From positions 1 through 9,833 of the forward strand of contig JAPLON010000031.1 of the NCBI GenBank assembly GCA_026400695.1: 9,833 nt of DNA. The letters are read 5' to 3'. Source of the stretch: Pseudomonadota bacterium. Lineage in GTDB: Bacteria > Pseudomonadota > Alphaproteobacteria > Paracaedibacterales > CAITNM01. A program made the position numbers and the translations under genes. This document shows, one piece after another, positions 5,768 to 9,833 of this stretch (positions are counted from its first letter, which is position 1; each line of letters begins with the position of its first letter). The notes under the pieces were generated by a model that saw only the letters and a list, made by a program, of their open reading frames with translations, was not told where the DNA came from and ran no database searches.

Positions 5768-6850
5768 TTATGGGCTGCTTTTTCCTGTTAACAGGTTAAC
5801 TAAATGCTCAACATTTAACCTAAGCATTTCTAGGGTTTGTTGGTTAACCTCCAATTCTTTGTCTTCACTTTTTTCGTAAGTTAAACCTACGGATAAATGC
5901 CTTGATCCTGGATAAATAGAACATTTTGGACAATTGCCATCATCAGTATTAATAGCTGGTCCAAATAGGAAATAATCCACTTCAGGCTGAGGGGTAAGGT
6001 AAAGCGTTTGGCCGCGAATATTTTTTAAGTTGGGATCATTGAACAAGTTTCCCCCACCTGTACAATTAAAAATTATTTTTTCATTTAGTGTTTTTAAATC
6101 AGATGGGACACTAAATTTTTTATTAATAAACTTTATTCCTTTTTTACTTAAATTTTCATATAGGTAATGAATCAATAAATTACCATCCATATGGATGGTC
6201 TCAAAAGACCAGGCAGGTATATAATTTTTCCCATCAGCTGATAGCTTTATTTTTTCACTCTTAATTAACCCAGCAACTAAAGGATGCTTAGCTAAAGGAT
6301 CATCTGGAAATAAAGAATAAGCGTTTCTAATTTTTAGACCCGGTAAGCTATGATCAGCGATTTTGCTATGGTAGTAATTCCAGGAATCTTTTTGTAATTG
6401 TTCAAACAGGCATATATCACCTGCATCCACACCAAATGGCATCCAATAGCCACCCCCCACTAATGAAGTTATGCATGGATGATTTTCTTTAAAAACATAA
6501 TTTTTTTCAGGCATTTGTGCTGCATATACAGTTACTTTATAGCCCCTTTCGTTTAAGAACTGAGCTGTAAATAGGCCAGCATAACCTGATCCTATTACGG
6601 CTACTTCTTTGCAAACCCCTTCTGTTTTACTGAAAAGTTCTACTATATATTTTGCACAGCCTGGGGCTAAACTTGCCCCAGCTCCACCATGTCCATAATT
6701 ATGATAAACAGATTGGTCATCATTTATTTTTTCCAGCTCTAAACGTATTCCACCACTACGGTAAGGGCGCATACCTACATTGCATCCAATTACACTTTGC
6801 GCATGACATTGCGGCGGATAAATATCAACTTTAGGGAATTCTTCTTCCAT
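5768..6850 (-). CDS. Circularly permuted D-amino-acid oxidase-like flavoprotein
   Basis: The 360 residues contain the elements of a DAO/DASOX-type FAD oxidoreductase, but in rotated order. The segment that normally ends a DAO comes first: GMRPYRSGGIRLE (26-38, with the carboxylate-binding Arg) and HNYGHGGAG (50-58). A short linker leads to the FAD-binding Rossmann motif VAVIGSGYAGL (83-93), normally at the N-terminus. Then follow GGGYWMPFG (132-140), IIFNCTGGG (259-267), RGQTLYL (279-285) and SIYPGSRHLSVG (311-322), after which the protein stops where GxRPxR should follow. DAO enzymes oxidise D-amino acids to imino acids plus hydrogen peroxide. Here the active-site Tyr before IPG appears to be Ser, with a Tyr two residues later, so the substrate is uncertain. 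The length equals that of a full DAO, so nothing need be missing. It follows the VOC gene by 47 bases on the same strand, probably in one operon. No signal peptide is seen. Confidence 0.85.
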   Translation of the reverse strand: MEEEFPKVDIYPPQCHAQSVIGCNVGMRPYRSGGIRLELEKINDDQSVYHNYGHGGAGASLAPGCAKYIVELFSKTEGVCKEVAVIGSGYAGLFTAQFLNERGYKVTVYAAQMPEKNYVFKENHPCITSLVGGGYWMPFGVDAGDICLFEQLQKDSWNYYHSKIADHSLPGLKIRNAYSLFPDDPLAKHPLVAGLIKSEKIKLSADGKNYIPAWSFETIHMDGNLLIHYLYENLSKKGIKFINKKFSVPSDLKTLNEKIIFNCTGGGNLFNDPNLKNIRGQTLYLTPQPEVDYFLFGPAINTDDGNCPKCSIYPGSRHLSVGLTYEKSEDKELEVNQQTLEMLRLNVEHLVNLLTGKSSP

Positions 6851-6897
6851 ATTTAAGGTCTCAATGAAGATAAGTCCATTAAATGTATCCCAGCATA

Positions 6898-7338
6898 CTA
6901 AGCAGCATTAGTATACGTAGCAAATGCCCATTCATACCCGTCAGGATCACGCAACTGACAAAAGCGATCTCCCCATGGAGAATCTAGCGGTTCAGCTAAT
7001 GATTGCGCCCCAGAGGCCATAGCGTTAACGTAAAGTTCATCAACATTTGGACAATATGCATAAACACTACTGCCGTAGCGAATGCCAGTTTGTATTGGTG
7101 TTTTCGCCTCACCTCCAGCGTTTGCCAAAGGCCGCATATAAAATGAATTTAGAACAGACAACAAAAAGGAAACATCGCCAAGTTTTAGAGCTGCTCCTAT
7201 TAAGACTCCTTCTCGTTCGTTTGTTTCTAAAACTTCAAAACCAAAAGCTTTGGTATAAAAATCGATAGATTTTTTTATATCGGCAACCATTAAGCATGAG
7301 CTAAGTCGTGAAAGGTTTGGATGTTGAAATTTTGTCAT
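6898..7338 (-). CDS. VOC (glyoxalase/bleomycin-resistance fold) family protein
   Basis: A 146-residue, single-chain vicinal-oxygen-chelate protein. The N-terminal module begins SSCLMVADIKKSIDFYTKAFGF, the usual strand-helix pattern of the fold. The second module ends with CQLRDPDGYEWAFATY, the family's DPDG turn followed by the Glu that often binds metal. Members act as dioxygenases, isomerases or antibiotic-binding proteins, and the substrate cannot be told from sequence. It is closest in style to PhnB/glyoxalase-like proteins, which are usually cytoplasmic. The ATG at 7336-7338 is preceded by AGAGG about 8 bases upstream. It is the first gene of a probable two-gene minus-strand unit with the permuted flavoprotein, and a candidate promoter lies just upstream. 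Confidence 0.85.
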   Translation of the reverse strand: MTKFQHPNLSRLSSCLMVADIKKSIDFYTKAFGFEVLETNEREGVLIGAALKLGDVSFLLSVLNSFYMRPLANAGGEAKTPIQTGIRYGSSVYAYCPNVDELYVNAMASGAQSLAEPLDSPWGDRFCQLRDPDGYEWAFATYTNAA

Positions 7339-7371
7339 AAAGGACCTCTATTGAATTATGTTACAGTTTTC

Positions 7372-7400
7372 AATCTAACTTTTTCATGGCCTTTTGTAAA
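7372..7400 (-). promoter_or_regulatory. Candidate sigma-70 promoter of the VOC-flavoprotein unit
   Basis: On the minus strand TTTACA (7395-7400, one mismatch to consensus) and TAGATT (7372-7377, two mismatches) are exactly 17 bases apart. Transcription would begin near 7365, about 27 bases before the ATG, leaving room for the AGAGG ribosome binding site. Confidence 0.4.
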
Positions 7401-7403
7401 GCT

Positions 7404-7556
7404 GTTAATCTCTTATTAAAATGTGCTAAAAGTAGTAAAAAATGGGTTAAAATACTTGATAAAAATATTAAGTTTCTTAGCCATATTGCATCATTGCTAC
7501 AACTTTTTTCCCTGGAAAAACACTCCCGAACAGCGATAAGATTCATATTTTGCAAC
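7404..7556. other. Non-coding spacer between the pdh operon and the VOC gene
   Basis: Together with the flanking promoter and terminator, this makes a 262-base AT-rich gap. Two short opposing frames cross it (62 codons on minus, 69 on plus). Neither has a Shine-Dalgarno site or a recognisable product. I see no RNA gene. The pdh-proximal part may belong to a dispersed repeat, but that cannot be tested from one copy. Confidence 0.4.
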
Positions 7557-7584
7557 AAAAAAATTTCTTGTCACGAAGCCGTGA
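7557..7584 (-). terminator. Candidate terminator of the pdh operon
   Basis: Seventeen bases after the pdhC stop, on the minus strand, TCACG and CGTGA (7571-7584) form a 5-bp stem with a GCTT tetraloop. After 7 bases a run of seven T follows (7563-7557). The stem is short and the T-run is slightly displaced, but position and strand fit the end of the operon. Confidence 0.45.
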
Positions 7585-7600
7585 GATGCCCCTGAAATAG

Positions 7601-8815
7601 CTAAATGTAATTAAGCATACTAAATGGATTTTCAATATATCCCTTCAAAGCCTTTAAAAATGAAGCCCCAACTGCACCATCAAGAGCACGGTGGTCAATA
7701 GAAAGGGTGCAAGTTACTATATTAGCAATCTCAACTTTATTAGCCATCACAACAGGTCGTTGTTCACCCGCACCAATTGCCAAAATGCAAGCTTGAGGTG
7801 GGTTAATGATTGCATCAAAATGCTTAATTCCAAACATACCTAGGTTAGAAATTGTAAAGCTACCACCTTGATAAGCTTCTGGTGCCAACTTACCAGCCTT
7901 AGCCTTTTGGGCCAAATCTTTTACTTCCAAACTAATTTGAGTTAAAGATTTTAGGTTTGCAGCCTTCACAACTGGAGTTACCAAACCACCATCAATAGCT
8001 ACTGCAACACAAACATCTGCCTGGGCGTAACGACGCACGTAATCCCCATGGAAAGTAACATTTGCATTTGGCTCATCCATAAGTGCTAAAGCCACAGCTT
8101 TAACAAAGAAGTCATTAACAGATAATTTAGTTTTAGCATTTGGCATGGCATTAATTTTGGTGCGTAAACTTAGTAGTTCATCAATCGCGCAGTCTACCGT
8201 TAGATAAAAATGTGGAATAGTTTGCTTAGCTTCGGTTAAGCGTTTAGCAATAGTTTTGCGCATGCCATTTAGCTTAATATCTTCAAAAGCACTAACGTTT
8301 GCAATTATACCTGGTGCAGTGGCGCTTGAAAAATTCTCTATATCGTTTTTAACAATACGCCCATGGGGACCTGAACCTTGAATGTTATGCAGATTAACTC
8401 CTTTTTCAGTTGCCAACCTTTTTGCTAATGGGCTTGCAAACACACGCTCTGTTTGTGCTGAATGCACAACTATCTCTGATTTTGAAGAATTAGATGGAAG
8501 CGTTATTGGCAACTCTACAGCTTTAGGTGCCGCTTGTGGTACTGCTGCAATATTAATCGCGGAAGCATCTTCGCCAGCTTCCAAAATTACAGCAATAAGC
8601 TGGTTAACCTGCACTCCGTCAGTTCCAGCTGGAACAACTATTTTACCCAATATTCCTTCATCTACCGCCTCAACTTCCATTGTGGCTTTGTCGGTTTCAA
8701 TTTCAGCAATGGTCTCACCTGCTTTAATTTTATCACCCTCATTTTTTAACCACTTTACAAGGTTACCCTCAGTCATAGTTGGGCTTAAGGCTGGCATCAG
8801 AATTTGAATTGGCAT
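7601..8815 (-). CDS. pdhC: Pyruvate dehydrogenase E2, dihydrolipoamide acetyltransferase
   Basis: This is the E2 core of the pyruvate dehydrogenase complex, transferring acetyl groups from lipoyl-lysine to CoA in the cytoplasm. The 404 residues hold one lipoyl domain (about 1-80, lipoylated Lys43 in ETDKATMEVEA) and an Ala/Pro-rich linker. A peripheral-subunit-binding domain follows (about 125-162, SPLAKRLATEKGV and GPHGRIVKNDI), then the catalytic domain (about 175-404) with the active-site motif DHRALDG (374-380, His375). A single lipoyl domain and this length are usual for alphaproteobacterial PdhC; enteric AceF has three lipoyl domains. It starts 3 bases after the pdhB stop with AAGGA about 8 bases before the ATG, so translation is probably coupled. 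No E3 gene follows; a terminator-like hairpin does. The product call is secure, and the acetyl rather than succinyl or branched-chain assignment rests on the adjacent E1 genes. Confidence 0.96.
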   Translation of the reverse strand: MPIQILMPALSPTMTEGNLVKWLKNEGDKIKAGETIAEIETDKATMEVEAVDEGILGKIVVPAGTDGVQVNQLIAVILEAGEDASAINIAAVPQAAPKAVELPITLPSNSSKSEIVVHSAQTERVFASPLAKRLATEKGVNLHNIQGSGPHGRIVKNDIENFSSATAPGIIANVSAFEDIKLNGMRKTIAKRLTEAKQTIPHFYLTVDCAIDELLSLRTKINAMPNAKTKLSVNDFFVKAVALALMDEPNANVTFHGDYVRRYAQADVCVAVAIDGGLVTPVVKAANLKSLTQISLEVKDLAQKAKAGKLAPEAYQGGSFTISNLGMFGIKHFDAIINPPQACILAIGAGEQRPVVMANKVEIANIVTCTLSIDHRALDGAVGASFLKALKGYIENPFSMLNYI

Positions 8816-8818
8816 TGG

Positions 8819-9802
8819 TTAGTCCTTATAACAAACAGTTTTTACAGCTTTAATTAGCTTTTCAACATTAGGTAGAGCAAGCTTTTCTAAGTTAGCCGCA
8901 TATGGCAATGGCACATCTTCAGCACATACCCTAATTGGCTGAGCATCTAAATAGTCAAATGCTTGCTCACAAACTAGTGCAGAAATTTCAGAACCAATGC
9001 CTGAAAATGGCCAACCTTCTTCTATAGTAACCAAACGGTTAGTTTTTCGAACCGAGTTTAAAATAGTTTCTGTATCAAGGGGACGAATTGATCGCAGATC
9101 AATAACCTCAGCGCTTATTCCCATTTCTGCTAAAGCAGCTGCCGCTTCCAAAGCATGACGCACACAAAGGGAAAAAGCTACTATAGTTACGTCTGTTCCC
9201 TCACGCACAACCGCTGCCTTTCCAATTGGCACCAAATAGTTATCGTCATCAGGTACATCAAATGAAGAACCATAAAGCAGTTCATTTTCTAAAAAAATCA
9301 CCGGATTAGGATCACGAATCGCAGATTTTAATAAGCCCTTTGCATCTGCGGCACTGTATGGCGCCACCACTTTTAATCCAGGAATGTGGGCATACCAGCT
9401 AGCAAAGCATTGGGAATGCTGTGCCCCAACCCGAGACGCTGACCCATTCGGGCCACGAAAGACAATCGGGCAACCCATTTGACCTCCAGACATGTATAAA
9501 GTCTTAGCGGCAGAGTTAATGATATGGTCTATTGCCTGCATAGAAAAGTTAAAGGTCATAAACTCAACAACCGGACGTAACCCCAGAAAGGCCGCCCCTA
9601 CTCCAAGACCGGCAAAGCCATGCTCAGTAATTGGTGTATCAATAACCCGCTTATCACCAAATTCTTGTAGTAGACCTTGAGTTACCTTATAAGCCCCTTG
9701 GTATTCTGCGACTTCTTCACCCATAACAAAAACATTGCCATCAATGCGCATTTCTTCTGCCATAGCATCGCGTAAAGCTTCACGAACAGTTATTGTTGCC
9801 AT
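8819..9802 (-). CDS. pdhB: Pyruvate dehydrogenase E1 component, beta subunit
   Basis: Beta subunit of the alpha2-beta2 thiamin-diphosphate E1, which decarboxylates pyruvate and acetylates the E2 lipoyl group. At 327 residues it has standard length and no fused lipoyl domain, unlike the longer PdhB of some Alphaproteobacteria. Family-conserved stretches include GEEVAEYQGAYKVTQGL (28-44), TPITEHGFAGLGVGAA (56-71, with Glu60 as the cofactor-activating Glu) and the SRVGAQHSQ segment. A transketolase C-terminal domain follows, with DLRSIRPLD and TIEEGWPFSGIG. The ATG abuts the pdhA stop codon, and the GGAGG ribosome binding site lies inside the last pdhA codons, so the two genes are translationally coupled. 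No promoter is visible within the window, so expression must start upstream of pdhA. Confidence 0.96.
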   Translation of the reverse strand: MATITVREALRDAMAEEMRIDGNVFVMGEEVAEYQGAYKVTQGLLQEFGDKRVIDTPITEHGFAGLGVGAAFLGLRPVVEFMTFNFSMQAIDHIINSAAKTLYMSGGQMGCPIVFRGPNGSASRVGAQHSQCFASWYAHIPGLKVVAPYSAADAKGLLKSAIRDPNPVIFLENELLYGSSFDVPDDDNYLVPIGKAAVVREGTDVTIVAFSLCVRHALEAAAALAEMGISAEVIDLRSIRPLDTETILNSVRKTNRLVTIEEGWPFSGIGSEISALVCEQAFDYLDAQPIRVCAEDVPLPYAANLEKLALPNVEKLIKAVKTVCYKD

Positions 9803-9833
9803 TTATGCCTCCACTAAAACGTCTGTATAAAGT
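9803..9833 (-). CDS. pdhA: Pyruvate dehydrogenase E1 alpha subunit, C-terminal end (partial)
   Basis: Reading the minus strand into the edge of the window, the frame that ends at TAA (9803-9805) encodes LYTDVLVEA. This resembles the ELYTDIL-type tail of alphaproteobacterial E1 alpha subunits. Its stop directly precedes the pdhB ATG with no spacer, and its final codons carry the pdhB Shine-Dalgarno GGAGG. Only nine residues are visible, so the call depends on the usual pdhA-pdhB-pdhC order plus this tail. Confidence 0.7.
   Translation of the reverse strand, partial: LYTDVLVEA

Noticed and set aside
5784..5795. Perfect 12-base palindrome CCTGTTAACAGG
   Set aside because: It encodes part of the last residues of the flavoprotein and sits near overlapping GTTAAC repeats. 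A single copy within coding DNA is not enough to call an operator.
7370..7595. Two opposing short frames (62 and 69 codons) in the spacer before pdhC
   Set aside because: They overlap each other on opposite strands and lack Shine-Dalgarno sites. The minus one has a hydrophobic stretch, but nothing else supports it as a gene.
8382..8807. 141-codon plus-strand frame opposite pdhC
   Set aside because: Antisense shadow of the lipoyl and linker region of a clear E2 gene.

Overview
The window is AT-rich bacterial DNA carrying eight complete protein genes plus the last codons of a ninth. The best taxonomic clue is the right end. It has a pdhA-pdhB-pdhC order with an acetyl-transferring E1 of the split alpha/beta type and a short E2 with a single lipoyl domain, which is the arrangement typical of Alphaproteobacteria. 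Together with the low GC content and the small exported nucleases, this suggests a host-associated alphaproteobacterium of the Rickettsiales/Holosporales kind. That assignment is inference; no rRNA or other marker is present.

Layout from left to right. (1) 1-1297, plus strand: an unrecognised 411-residue protein made of a helical N-terminal part, a low-complexity linker of three 72-bp repeats, and a small C-terminal domain with a loose resemblance to HicA. Its GTG start directly follows an in-frame TAG. (2) 1302-2015, minus strand: a YgjP/DUF45-type zinc metallopeptidase, convergent with gene 1; a hairpin spans both stop codons. (3) 2154-3905, plus strand: adenine deaminase. (4) 3989-5735, plus strand: two tandem endonuclease-I-type nucleases with N-terminal export signals. 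The second copy has lost the Glu of the Glu-His active-site pair. (5) 7338-5768, minus strand: a VOC (glyoxalase-fold) protein followed by a D-amino-acid-oxidase-like flavoprotein. The DAO C-terminal motifs lie at the N-terminus of this flavoprotein, ahead of the FAD-binding GxGxxG, so the order is circularly permuted. (6) 9833-7601, minus strand: end of pdhA, then pdhB and pdhC, tightly coupled and followed by a candidate terminator.

Functionally, the pdh genes supply acetyl-CoA from pyruvate. Adenine deaminase beside two exported nucleases would fit breakdown of external or host DNA and salvage of its purines, but this link is inferred from position only. The most unusual observation is the permuted DAO-like flavoprotein. 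Next are the nuclease pair with one altered active site and the mosaic first gene.
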